Positions 34,902-46,870 of a DNA stretch of 64,000 nt are shown piece by piece; within the stretch, counting starts at the first letter, position 1; each line of letters starts with the position of its first letter. Source of the DNA: Gyrodactylus bullatarudis (lineage: Eukaryota; Platyhelminthes; Monogenea; Gyrodactylidea; Gyrodactylidae); NCBI GenBank assembly GCA_012064415.1, contig SSNU01000075.1:62001-126000 (forward strand). Direction: 5' to 3'. The notes below the pieces were generated by a model. That model was given only the letters and a program-made list of their open reading frames with translations. It had not been told where the DNA came from and did no database searches. The translations under genes and the position numbers were made by a program.

Positions 34902-37037
34902 ATATTTTATTGAATGGAAGGGTTGGGAAGGTAAATTAAATTATTTGCTTTCAAAATAATCATACGAAATATTGCCATCTGTGTAACAATTTTAAACAAA
35001 AAATTAATCTTAACTAGTGTTACGATTACTAATTATTCGAAAAGGATAGTTTTGAATTAAAATTGTGAAAATTGAATAATAGCTACCCAAAATTGTTCAA
35101 AGTATTAATAAAAAACGTTTTTTTAAAGTGTTAACAATTTTATGAAAATAACAATCAATAAAAACTGAAATTAGTTACAGGTAAGAAATAATAACTTTAT
35201 GAGTGAAATCATCACCGCGGAATGAGCAATTTGTATCAAAATTTGTATTTTAAATATATGATATTTCATCTGTCTACTGATAAGTAATGACCAGGGCCTC
35301 AAAAATAGTACCAACAAAGATGAAAAATAGTAACTCATAAACTGAAATATAAGTGGAAAAAAGTACTTTCAAGAAAATTTAAGGGATTTTGAGTTAAAAA
35401 ATAGTCTTCTACTGTAAATTGTTGCATAATTTTTAGTAAATCTTGTGTCAACAAAATTTCTTATTTTTGTTCAAATTTTTTTCCATGATAGAAAATAACC
35501 CTTCAACTGTTCTTGTGCATATTTTACAAAATACATACATTGTATATCCTTTTAGTTGAAATTTAAAATTCATGAAGAAATATTATCCAACAAAAAGCTA
35601 CGATCTAGGTGCTATTTTCTTACATGATGAAAGCTCAATATCAGGAATATAGCTATCAATTCATCGAAAATTGTGATTGGTAACTAGTTGAGGAATGCTA
35701 TATTCTGAGATTAAATTTGAAAAATAGTACAATAAAGTACCTGGGCAACAATTTAGTACAGAAATAGTACCAGCTATCTTTTAAATAGGATTAGATAAGC
35801 AGATTTTTTCTTCAGATTATTAAAAATCAGCCAGTCCTTTGTCTAGAGTAAAAATAGACTCAATAGTACTTTTTTGAGGCCCTAGTAATGATCCAAATAT
35901 TATAACATTATTTACTCTTAGTTAATAACTGTTTAATAAACAGTGTTTATTGAGCAGCTCAATCCTTATCATTGAATCAAAATGTTTTTTCTTCTTTTCC
36001 ACTAGGGCTGGAATATATCAAATTGAAGGAAATTTGTTCCTCTGTTTTGTATTTCGCAATAAAATATTTGACCAAATTTTCTCAATTCTCGAAACAGTAA
36101 TAAAAATGTAACTATTTTTGTACAGGATTAAAATGCAATTACAACAAGTAATGGGGAAAAAATATTTCTAAATCCAATTTTAATTTATGCCAAATAGTCA
36201 AAATTCAATCATTAAAAGATCATTTGGTAAGAGGACTTTGTTCATTAGGTAAGTAATGTTTTCCAGAGCTTTATTAGATAATAATTACACGGGTGCTTGG
36301 AGGATTGCGACAAATTTTTGCGACACGCTGATTATTGTGTAAAATGTAAAATCTGCTACCAAAAATTTTATAAGTTGCAATTCGCGAAAAACCGAAATAG
36401 CACGGGACTTGAATAAACCAATCCTTGACATGATAAGTTCAAACGTGCTTTTCGAATGGATCATCCTTAAAATTGGTCTTAAAGTTGAAAACAGATAAAA
36501 AATTAGCGAATAATGCCATGCACTTTTTTGTTTTTACTCTTCAACAGGTCATCAAATTTTAAGAAAATCTCAATGAAAGAATTTAAAATTTATTTCTCTA
36601 TCCAATGATATCTCGTATGACCATTTATCTTTTCTGGTTCAGAAGTTATTCAAGGTTTTTTCATTAGTGATTTCTCTCCATTTTTCTCGATTTTGATTGG
36701 TTCATTTTGATTAGCACAATAATTTCGTATATAAACTGAAGGATTCATAATAAATCAGTATAGACAATAACAAGGATTTGTATATTTATAAAAAAAATAA
36801 TTTTGATATTGAGTTATAGTTTTTACGTGTCTTTTTTATTCTTTTCCCAAGTTTTTTTAATTAAAAAAATGTATTTCATAATTTTTTTCTCTTTAAACGT
36901 ATGTTCAAAAAGTATACACACCCTTTTCTTCATCCTGATATTTTCTCATCGGTTGTGTTCGACCAAACGATAACCAATCACAGTATTCAACAGGATTTTA
37001 AAATATGTTAATTTGTAATTGAATTCATTTAACAAAA
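34902..37037. other. Gene-poor region with one hAT-like element
   Basis: Contains the element 35292-35884. The remainder (34902-35283 and 35893-37037) shows no supported gene; CCAAT-type boxes and a TATA-like run occur just before the ORF at 37038. Confidence 0.55.
35292..35884. mobile_element. Non-autonomous hAT-like element
   Basis: The left end CAGGGCCTCAAAAATAGTAC and a right end reading TAGGGCCTCAAAAAAGTAC on the minus strand. Flanks GTAATGAC (35284-35291) and GTAATGAT (35885-35892) match at 7 of 8 positions, consistent with an aged 8-bp target duplication. No ORF. Confidence 0.8.
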
Positions 37038-37502
37038 ATGGATCTTCGTGTCTTTCAATGCCGTAATGATAAAGAAAAATTTTGCTATGTTTGTGGATTT
37101 TATTTCGCTAATTATAATCGAAGGATGTACATAATCACTGATGAAATATCAATAAAAATTATGGATTATTTCAACCAACCGGTTAACCATGGGAGACATT
37201 TTTCTCCTTCCAAGTTGTGCCTTTCATGCTACTCAAAAATTAGTTACCCAAATAGGAGCTCCTACAGAAATAAGATCAAAGTTTGGTCTGAACCCTTCAA
37301 TCACGAAGAAGATTGCTACTTTTGCTTAACGCGAATTTGTGCAAATAGAAGGCCATCGACTCAAGTTAGTTTGAAGATTTGTATATCCAGTTGTGAGACA
37401 TTTATGAACATTGCTATTCCAGAATTATACAAATGGGTTAATTCCAAAAATCACCCCAAAGGAAAATTTTTTCCAAATTTTTTTTTAAATAATAAGAAAT
37501 AA
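37038..37502 (+). pseudogene. Cys-rich (CYVC...CLSC...CYFCLT) domain protein cut by an M3 repeat
   Basis: 154 codons, of which about the first 132 look genuine. Paired cysteines FCYVCGFYF, KLCLSC and DCYFCLT with the WSEP.NHEEDCYFCLT context match an uncharacterised zinc-binding domain that I recall from many arthropod and other invertebrate predicted proteins. From 37435 the frame runs into an M3 repeat, which supplies the last residues and the stop. So the gene is truncated at its 3' end. Function unknown. Confidence 0.6.
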
Positions 37503-37700
37503 TTTGATAATTTCTCTATCTTTTTTTCAGCGCTTGATATTTTACGGCTTTTGCATGGTCTTCCATATTTTAACCTTCAAGTTCCGACTCCATCAGATTT
37601 TCGACGTCAGGGAGCATGATAATCTCCGAGTAAGCTGGTTTCAGGGAGATTACTTTGTATTCATATGGGGCATACTTTTTGAAAACAACTTCTAATTTTT
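37435..37700. repeat. Repeat family M3, partial copy 3
   Basis: Starts GGGTTAATTCCAAAAATCAC and shares the interior CGCTTGATATTTTACGGCTT with the copy at 42832-43323. The right end is lost. Confidence 0.75.
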
Positions 37701-40695
37701 TAGTCACGGCATACAGATGTTAATAGGGATATTCATTAATTTTTGCAAACTACAAGGAAATTGGAGTTTGGTGAAGTTAACAACTCTTCTTTTTTCACTA
37801 CTTCGATCTTGAGAAACAAGAAATAAATCTTCTTCAAGGATAGCACTAGACTGCAACAGCCCTAATCAATTTTCAACAGGTTATTGGTTGTTGAAATGAA
37901 GCAATATCATTGGTTAGCAACAAATTCAGTATATGATAATATTGTGATATATCTTCAAACTAAGTAAAAAACTGTTTGTTATTCTTATCTCGAAGCTATA
38001 TTAAAAATTCATACAGAAAATTGTGAAACAAAAAAGTTATACCCATTCAAAGTTGCCCTGCATGCAAGGGTTAAACACGAGAATTTCCAAATTAAATGAA
38101 ACTAAATTTATGAACGTGTAATTCTATACTCCCCAAATACGGCTTTACCCGTTTTACTTTGTCTATGCAATTGAATAGAGAAAGACAAATTTTTTTCCCG
38201 AACACTTTTCTATTTCATGCATAAAATAGATTCTTTATACTCCATAATTGCCGTTTTCGAAAACTAAATTTAAAATTTTTGATATTCTGATATGCCATTT
38301 ACCATTTTCCATCGTTAATTTTTGCCAAATTGACCGGATTTTTTCAGAGTGTATTCAGAATATATTTGATATTAAATTGACGAGAAAATCTGACCAAAAA
38401 GATCATAGTGTGTTGAATAATTCATAATTTATCACATCTCGTAGTAATATTCATTGAAAAATGGTGGCGCAAATTTGAAAATTTGACATCTTTAATTGAA
38501 ATTATGCACATCTAAATAAAATTAACAATATAAGGTAAGATAGGAATTTTTTCTTATACTCTTATTTTCTATCAAATGAACGCATGAACTCGAAAAGTTA
38601 AAAATTTTGTGTTTACCCTAATAACTATTATCCATTGATGGACTCTTTTATTTCTTTTGGTCATTCCCCTGGACTAGAAATTCTTTTTATCTTTCTGCAT
38701 AGACCAATAACCAAGTCAACTATATTGTAAAAGTAAATTTAATTGGACTATAACCATCCTTTTTCGAAAGAATCTTCCAGACATTTCGATATTAAGACAG
38801 TTAAGTACCTTTTTCAATGGATGAGACGCTTATAATTTGAAGTCTCTTCAATTTTTCACCAACTCTAGAAGAAAAACTGATGATGTAATTTTCAATTTCA
38901 TTATAGAAAATTTATCAAATAATCCATCGAAAAAAGTTTTTTTATCATTTACATTTAATTTTCTAACAAATATTTTCATGAAGAGATTGACATCTCTGAG
39001 CGAAATAGCAAACATTTTTTGTCTGTCAAAATTTTTTTCTTGCTCAAGGTATTTTCTGTATATTTCAATCATATGTATTTTTCTTGAAACTAGATTTCCG
39101 ATAATTGAAATAAAGAAGGAGAGTACTTGGAAATATTTCTGACATCTGTAGTGATCTTAGTAAAATTAATGAATATAATTGTTTTGTGGGAAATATTGCC
39201 GAACTTCTTCAAATATATTAGATTCTGATTTTAATGAAAAATTCATTATGAGGATTGGAAGACAAGTGAATAATTAGTAATAAAGCTCTTATTTCACCGG
39301 TTCTCATCAGACTCTTACACCGGCTAGATATTTATACAAAATTATAAACAGAATTGGGATCCTCTGATAAGTTAAATCATTCCCCAGATTTAGTAAAGAA
39401 AATTTTTGTGATATGGTGGGGATGGCCTGATGTATCTAGGGCATCTTTCTTCTCTTTAGGTAATGTAACGTTGATTGTCCTTTGGATAATATAATTATAT
39501 TAAAATAAGCAAAGAGTGGGGAGAGAATACAGGTCCTGTAAAGTGAGGAGAGATAAATAAATATCCAACTCTTCCCCGTTTATATAGGACAAATTTCAGT
39601 TGAATATCATTGGTTCCCTGTAAGGACCAATCAGAATCGAGGATTGTTCATGGGGAAACATGGATGTTATTTTTTATCCTGCTCTAAATAATTTGACAAT
39701 ATAGCTTTGCTTTTTTGACTTGAAAATTGTTGCTGAATTTAACACATTCAGTAGATAAGAAAACAATGTAATTGACAGAGACAAGGATTGATATCAATAC
39801 ATTCCAGATTTACAACATTCCCCCCTCCCAAGCATATGTTGAATGTGTGCTAGACATGAATAAATAAAATACATTGATAAGCACAGCCTTTCCCATGTCT
39901 TTACATTAGATTATTATGCAATACACGAAAACATACAAATAAACAAATGTAGAAAGGTCACGGTCCTTTTTTAGGAGCACCCAGGAAAATTTGTTACCTT
40001 GAAAAAATTTTCTACTGTAATTGTATATAGAAAAGACCAACTCGATAAAAAAATAATCAACCCTCTACTATAAAGTAATCATATTAAAATTTTAATAATT
40101 AAGTACCAAAATTTACTTAAAATCATAATTTTTTCAATGTTTTTTAAGACAGGATGAAAACGACCTCATATGTAGGTTCGTGATGCATTAATATATCATA
40201 TACCAACGTTTCAGAACAATAAAAATCATTTTTGGAATGTGGGAAACGATTTTAAGAGACTATTAAAATCTTAAAGTAATCTACAACACCATATCAATTT
40301 TCTCCCAAAAACTTTTCAAGGTCTGAAATTTTCATCGAGGTCTAATGCCTAGTGTAGACTTTTAACATGGGCATAGATGCCTCCCCCCATCCGTATCCAC
40401 ACAGCCATGTAATGGGTAATATCATATTACTAATATGTGAGGAAAGGGAAAATTTAGCATTAACATACAGACAATCATTTCACACAACTCTAGTTAAGAT
40501 CCCCTTTACTTTTTTTAACACCTTAGTAGACCCACCCACATTAGTGTTCTCCTACGTTTGTTCTTCGAAATCTACATTGTAGATTTTACAAGAAGTTATC
40601 CCAACCTCAATATTTGATTGACATATCTGTGATAGGTTCAAATTCGTGCGTCAATATACCTACTCTGTAACAAAGGTTTACTTAAACAGCATGGG
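37701..40695. other. Long stretch without a supported gene
   Basis: The ORFs here are AT-rich and featureless. A diverged M1 repeat lies at about 40015-40215 (GACCAACTCGATAAAAAA, CCTCTACTATAAAGTA). The block 39460-39830 has CCAAT boxes and TATATA and could be a regulatory or LTR remnant, but no terminal repeats could be shown. Confidence 0.5.
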
Positions 40696-41525
40696 TTATA
40701 TATCATTATTTTTTGCTAATGATCGTATTCTCTTTTTCTTCGGTCTTCCTCTCTTTCGAGAATTACTTTTCGTTACAAGATTTTTTGGTTCTAATAAATC
40801 CAAATCACAAAAGTTGAAAAGAATGGCATACATATTCTGCAGGTCTTGCAGCTTGTAGTATTTCGGAATATATTCCTCCATACTTAAACTCATAAAACTT
40901 AAGACAGCAATGATATGAACACAAATATATCCATTGAATTGAAAAGCTTTTGAAGAGATATTTAAACATAAGAATGCAGAATCAAGCTCTTCGCCGTTCT
41001 TAGTCAAATTTGATACGGTTCCAGGATTGTTCTCTGTGTTCCATTTCAGGAAACTTTCCAGAAGTGAAAAGGAGTTCAAAACACTACCTCCTTCTTCTTT
41101 TTTGAGGGCTCTTAAACTCCGCCATACTGTTTGATATGAAGAATTGTGTCCATCTTTGCTTTTCAAAATTTTAATACAATCTTTGGGCTTAGATTTTCAA
41201 TGTTTTCTTGCAGAGGTTTGATTTTTGATTTTATTTCATTTTGCTTTATATTGAAATTTACCTTGAAAATAAATGCTTTATTATAAAAAGTTCGTACCTC
41301 TTGACAATTATGTGATATCCATTTGATAAGATGAAAATTGCTATCAATCCTTAAAGTAAATCTTGCTTCAAAATTGCAATTGGATTGGATACAGCAGACA
41401 TGGTAATATTTCTTTGTACATTGAGCAATTTTGTCTCTTCGGTTTATGGAAGAGGAGAACTAAGTTAGGAATTTTTTCACATCTTCAAATGACAGGTAAG
41501 AAGTACCGATTACTGGAGAGAGCAT
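40696..41525 (-). pseudogene. Mutator-like transposase remnant lacking its catalytic core
   Basis: Starts MLSPVIGTSYLSFEDV at 41525. The first part has a stop after about 20 codons, then a zinc-finger pattern YYHVCCIQSNCNFEARF...ISHNC (C-X4-C...H-X-C, as in WRKY/FLYWCH-type MULE finger domains). A short intron-like gap (donor near 41297) follows, then KDCIKILKSKDGHNSSYQTVWRS, and soon a SWIM-like FNGYICVHIIAVL and a C-terminal KRGRPKKKR. The DDE catalytic domain normally between the middle and SWIM parts is missing. This may be a dead internal-deletion copy or, less likely, a derived DNA-binding gene. Confidence 0.65.
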
Positions 41526-41714
41526 GCTTAAAATGAATAAAATTGATTTGATAAAAGTAATTGACTTGTCTCGTCATGTGATTGGTTGAGTTTGTATGTC
41601 AAAATTTCCATACCAAAATTATTTAACAACAATCAACAAGAAAAAGCAAACAAATAGCCTCAAAAATAAATAGTAATAGATATAGTGATTACATGTATTA
41701 TTATTTTGGTTGGT

Positions 41715-42290
41715 AAGTTATTTTAATATAGTAAAAAAAATGAGTTTAGATAAACAAAAATGATACTGAGTTAGAAAATTAAAAAAATAATGATACTGAA
41801 AGTGAAAAGATATATTGGTATATTATACTGTTTCTGAAATTATTTCATCTTTTGATACTGAAGATGAAAAAAAAAAAATGATACTGTAAGTGTAAAAAAA
41901 CATCGGTCTATTATACTGTAACTGTAAAAAACAAAAAAAAATGATACTGCAAGTGTAAATTTCCCATTTTAAATATGGGATTTTAATTCCAAGGCTCAAG
42001 TTGACTTGATGGATTATCAATCGTCACCAGATAAAGATTATAAATTTATTATGGTCTATCGAGATCACTTGACAAAATATGTTCTTCTTAGAGCATTGAA
42101 ATCAAAAAAAGGTATTGAAGTTCATAAAAATCTTCTTAATATCCTGAATGACTTTGAACTACCTACGATTCTCCAATCAGACAAGGCTATTTTTCAATTT
42201 GAGCTAAGCCTTCATTTTGACAAACCACACACCGGTCTATTATACTGTAACTGAAATAAACGAAAAAATGATACTGCAAGTGTAAATTAT
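41715..42290. repeat. ATGATACTG-rich irregular repeat array
   Basis: ATGATACTG followed by AGTGTAAA or AACTGAAA occurs about eight times, interleaved with CGGTCTATTATACTG. An integrase-like fragment sits inside. A shorter related block lies at 10670-10760. Confidence 0.7.
41970..42225 (+). pseudogene. Integrase core (rve) fragment
   Basis: The frame reads AQVDLMDYQSSPDKDYKFIM then VYRDHLTKYVLLRALKSKKG and PTILQSDKAIF. This is the first half of an rve/DDE integrase core, with both expected aspartates (DLMD, QSDK), of the kind found in KRBA2-like/Ginger-type and some LTR-element integrases. Sequence after QSDKA turns into flanking repeat, so the catalytic glutamate and the rest of the enzyme are missing. 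Confidence 0.75.
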
Positions 42291-42831
42291 TTGTAGATCT
42301 TTATCAGTGTGTCATCCTAACGATTTAAATCAGAAAATTGTAGGAAAATAAATCAAAAAAATACTCTGAAATATTTGGAATGCAAACAATTAGTCCGTTA
42401 GCCAATGAATAGAGAATAAATATAGGAATGATGAAGGAAATCTAAAAATAGTAACAAATTTCAATTTTTTGTCTTGATGAAGATACATTTCACTTAAAAC
42501 TTTTCAATAATCTTGTGAGTTTAACAGGTAGGATAAAAAGTTGGGAGGATACTCACTGTTTTTGATGCCAGTAGCCATCTCATGGTTTATCCGGAGGCCG
42601 GAATAAAATTCAAGCTTATTTTAGTTCAGCTCGAAATATGAGAAGATTTATACATCAAAAGTTATCAATAAAATTAATTTTCAATTACATATCCTGGTGT
42701 TAAAAAAGATATTTCAAGATATTGAATGATTCAAACACAATTGAGCTAGCCGAAATCTTCGAATTTCCTGCGAAAGCAAGAAAATCTATTAACGACCCTG
42801 TTCTTACTAACTAAGAACAAAATAAAAAATA

Positions 42832-43323
42832 AGGGTTAATTCCAAAAATCAACCCAAGAAATTTTTTTCCAAAATTCACCCAAAGGAAATTTTTCACCCA
42901 AATATTTTTTTTATTAATAAGAAATAATTTAATAATTTTTCTACCCTTTTTTTCAGCGCTTGATATTTTACGGCTTTTGCATGGTCTTCCATATTTTTTA
43001 CTTACTTTTTTTTTGAAATCGAACATTTTAATTTATATACTGAGTATAATAAGAGAACAGGGCCCAGTGTGGGAGGGTTTGATCCTAGAGAATATGAGAG
43101 CCCTAATGAGAGGTTAGAGAGATACCACTACGCCACACCGGGCAAACCTCTGTAACCTTCAAGTTCCAACTCCATCAGATTTTCGACGTCACGGAGCATG
43201 ATAATCTCCGAGTAAGCTGCTTTCAAGGAGATTATTTCATTTTAACAAAATATGATTTATCTGATTGTGAAGACTTGACCAATCTTAAATTTTTTCTTTG
43301 GGGTAATTTTTGGAATTAACCCT
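42832..43323. repeat. Repeat family M3, copy 4, with SINE inserted
   Basis: AGGGTTAATTCCAAAAATCA at the left and the mirrored GGTAATTTTTGGAATTAACC at the right. Compared with the partial copy at 37435, the interior is interrupted at about 43000-43154 by a tRNA-like SINE. Confidence 0.8.
43000..43154 (-). repeat. tRNA-derived SINE
   Basis: On the minus strand: GCCCGGTG...A box TGGCGTAGTGG, about 50 nt, B-box-like GGATCAAACCC, then CACTGGGC, which pairs with the 5' GCCCGGTG over 8 positions (one G-U), and an A-rich 3' tail (GATTTCAAAAAAAA). A-box to B-box spacing and acceptor-like pairing fit a tRNA-derived head. The insertion is defined precisely by the empty M3 copy at 37435. Confidence 0.8.
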
Positions 43324-46040
43324 AAAAAATAAATAAAGTGTATTAAAGAAGTTCGATAAATATTCAACTGCCATATTTCGGGTAGAAAAATAAGAATTCT
43401 CCATGATTAAATAAAGAAAAAATCCAAAAAATATTTTTTGTTTTTTATTCTTATATTAACCAAACATTAAAAAATAGCATGAATTCATGAGAATAAACAA
43501 AACGTCCAAGCTGAAATGAATGATTTTCTTAATCCTTATGTTATTTTTTTAACAAGGGTAGCTAGATGGTTCATTGGATTTTTTAACGTTCTACAAATAA
43601 TTATTGACTTATAACTATATATACCTATGTAGTACAATACTGTAGTCCTCTTTAGTAAATATCTATTATCAGAACTACTAAAAAGTAGAAACAAGATGTA
43701 CATTGCATTCAGCCTAGGAGTATCGTGAAAGAGAATAAAATTTTAAATTCGAATAATAACAACAATGATATGCAATTTTTAAGCAAGTTAGATAGCGTTC
43801 TTCAGTATCAGAAATATTCCGAAAATCGCCACAATTTTGCTTCAGATATAAAAGCAAAATAAAACTTTAAAATAAGTTCTGATTTTTTTAAAAAATATTT
43901 AAGGTTTATGTTGGGGCTAGAATGGTCTGAACTGCTAGATTCGTCTTAAGACTATTCTAGCTAGCTAGCTTGGTCTGAAATATTTAATATTTATTCCTCT
44001 TTGCCCTTTTTGAACACCTTGAATACACCATGTATTATTCATATAAAGTTTATAAATGTTTAGAATTATAGATTTATCTCATAATAGAAGTGTTTATTCA
44101 AATATCATTACCTCAACCCAATTAGAAAGACCTCTTTTGATAAATTCATGAATATTATTAGCCAATAATACAAATAAGTACAAATTTTCACAATACCAAA
44201 CCTGTCATCGTTATAAAACTAAACCTAATTGACATGAAGATGAGAATTTACCATTTTTACAAAAACTCAATATTTTTATCCAGAAAGTCAGGAAAAAATT
44301 TATTTTTTGAATTCCACTATGAAATGAGCTGATTAGTTTTGAAAACAAAAAAAATTTCCGAAAAAAATTTAATCTGACCAAAATTGAGCCGTTTTTTGAA
44401 TTTCGGAAATGTTTCAAATTTCCAAAAAAAATTAGATCAAAATTAGACGAAGATTTCGAATTCGGCCGTAGAATTTGAGAAAAAGTTACTCAGAGAGAAA
44501 ATTGCCAGAAAAAGGCTAAATTTTTTATTTCAAAAGATGAATTCAAGGTAGGGTTTCTCGATAAAAGTTTCTTTCTTTCTCCTCTTCGATCTCTGGGAGA
44601 GGGTTTTCAAAAAACGGGTCTTTGTATTTTCTTCGAAATTTTTATATTCATTCATAACTCCTCAATGAAAATTTTTATCTCAATAATTCATAGCTCATTC
44701 GAAAGAATATTAATTTACTTTCAGAAAAATGGTCAATAAGTTATTTTCAGTTTCTTTAAAATAGAATCATGGCTTGAGAAAGTTATCTGTTCCATATATA
44801 ACCCATTGAGGATAAAAAAGTTTTTTTCATTTAACCAAGCAATTTATTTAAAAAGAAATAATTCAAATTAAAAAGTTTATCATGATTTCAAATAGAGAAC
44901 ATGTTGACTAGAGAACTTGAAATTATATCTTGAAAGGCTTAAAATATTTGTGAATTCCTAGTGAGATTGAAAAAATAAAATTATTCGTAAGAATATCATT
45001 TTATATATTTTGTAGAACAAAATAATCAACTCAAAATAATCTTATGTTTCTCAATTGATATTATCATAATTCAAATAAATATTCTCTTATCTTTGAGTGG
45101 ATTACGTATAAAACTGAAAAGCTTTATATTAAAATCTAATTTTTCCTTCATTTTGATTTTGAAAAGTTTCATTCTAAGAAATATAGTAAAATAATTAGAA
45201 TTCCAGCTCCACATGTTTTAAGATTGACATCGAAAAGGTTAATTTGAATAAAGAGATAAAATGTTTTTGGACCTTTGAGTACAATTAGGGTTATTCATAA
45301 TATCGGTCCCAAATTTAAAAAAAATTTCATCTCAGAAGTAGCTTTTATCATCAATTATAATGAATGTAAAAGAGTAGAGGATGCATGCTGGGAAAACAAA
45401 GAAGGAAGAATTAAATAGAGAAAATAAAAAACTAAGCTTGTTTAAATCTAAGAAACTTGGTTATATCAAACTTTTCCAACAACAAGAAGAATGAAAATAA
45501 TAGGAATTAAAGCTCACTGAGGACAGAAATTAAAAGTTATTTAGATGAAAGATCCTGAATAGAAATGATGGAGATCCAACAAATTTGTTTCCAAGACTAG
45601 CTAATTTAGCCAGTTACATGTTGACCAAATCAGCTTCTTCAATGAAGAATCTTCATCAAAAAGTGAGAAGATATTCAGTAAAGTAAGACATTTGATAAGA
45701 GGCTTTCGAAACTTTCATTAGAACATTTTAAGATGATAATATTCATTAATCGTAAACTATTTGAAATAAAATAAAGTATCAATATGCATTTTTGCTTGAC
45801 AGTGGTATTAACGATAGAACTTAAACGAGTAATTGTGAGTAAACGCGAGTGAGCTTGATAAAAATTATGTACTGAATAAGAAAGTAGACTGTAATATGAT
45901 CTGGGAGAATAGAAGCCTAATTCTTAACGGAAACCTTTAATTGGGTTCAAAATTGAATTTTCGAATTTTTTAAACACTGTCAAGTAAAGCATTGCTTTTC
46001 TTCTAAGGATTTTTCTAACTCGCAGATGTGTGTTCAATTC
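43324..46040. other. No supported gene; F1 fragment
   Basis: About 2.7 kb of AT-rich sequence. GACATGAAGATGAGAATTTA near 44230 marks an F1-like end. No frame shows protein-like composition. Confidence 0.5.
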
Positions 46041-46493
46041 CTATAGATAAACTTGAATATATAAATATATGGCCTTGCCGATAGGACCAGTAAAATTATT
46101 TGGACCGCTTGATACTCCATCCAATTTCAAAAATACTGTTCTGAGCATGATTTCTATCTTATGAAGAGAACATACAACCCAAGTGACAGGTTTTCCAATC
46201 TTGTGTTCAACTGAGACATTGACTCCTTTTTTATCACCAACATTGACATTTGTACCGTCAGATTTGAGAACTTGCAAAGTATTTATTGAATCGGTTTTCT
46301 CCAAGATCTCCATAATGACATCAGTACAATGTTGAGCTGATCCTGTCTGAGGAATGACAAACTCAACAAATTCATTTCTAGGCTGGGCAACTAGGACTAA
46401 ATTCTCATCATTTGACATCTTCTCGTGATATCTACGAAAAATATTTCGTTGGATTCTCTTCCGGCGGTTGAGAATGTATTGCTGTTCTATCAA
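46041..46493 (-). pseudogene. Transposon-derived protein fragment, family U1 copy 1
   Basis: Motifs NLVLVAQPRNEFVEF, LKSDGTNVNVGDKKGV, WVVCSLHKIEIMLRTVF and a following G-rich KLDGVSSGPNNFTGPIGKAI line up with the copy at 59972-61089 (LVAQPNDTFVES; CDGTNANIGEIRG; WFVCLLHTLELVLKAVF; DG...GP..F). I recall the same block in uncharacterised, high-copy invertebrate predicted proteins that behave like transposon genes. Truncated at its 3' end. Confidence 0.65.
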
Positions 46494-46784
46494 AGCGATA
46501 ATACTTTTAATCTTTCACTTTGATATGTAAGTTTCGACTGAGAATGCATTGATGACGCTGGCGAAGAGATTCAAGAGTACACTTGCCTTCTTGGGACTGA
46601 CTTTCATCTCCAAGATTTTTGCCGAATATGGATAATCAAAGTCTAAATTAACCATATTCGGCAGAGGGTTGCTGATTATGCATAATCGGCAGATTAAGCC
46701 AAATGGGCACAACATATATAAAGTTTAAATATTTTTGGATTTCGAGTCAGACTAAAAATATATGCTAAAATAATAAACTTATTA

Positions 46785-46870
46785 TTTTTCGGCTTGGCGC
46801 AGGTGCTTTAGTGCTCAGATCAAATTTTATATTGATTATTACGTACAAAGTTCAAATCTCTTGCCCGTTT
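46785..46870 (+). repeat. Possible tRNA-like SINE head or tRNA remnant
   Basis: TTGGCGCAGGTGC resembles an A box and AGTTCAAATCTC a B box, about 50 bp apart. Cloverleaf pairing is poor, so this is at most a decayed tRNA-derived sequence. Confidence 0.3.

Noticed and set aside
39460..39830. Possible solo LTR (TGT start, ACA end, CCAAT and TATA motifs)
   Set aside because: No second LTR, no target duplication and no primer-binding site could be shown.
46515..46715. Minus-strand ORF upstream of the U1 copy
   Set aside because: Could be an N-terminal piece of U1, but it covers an AT-rich near-palindrome (GAATATGGATAATC region) and I could not match it to the other copy.
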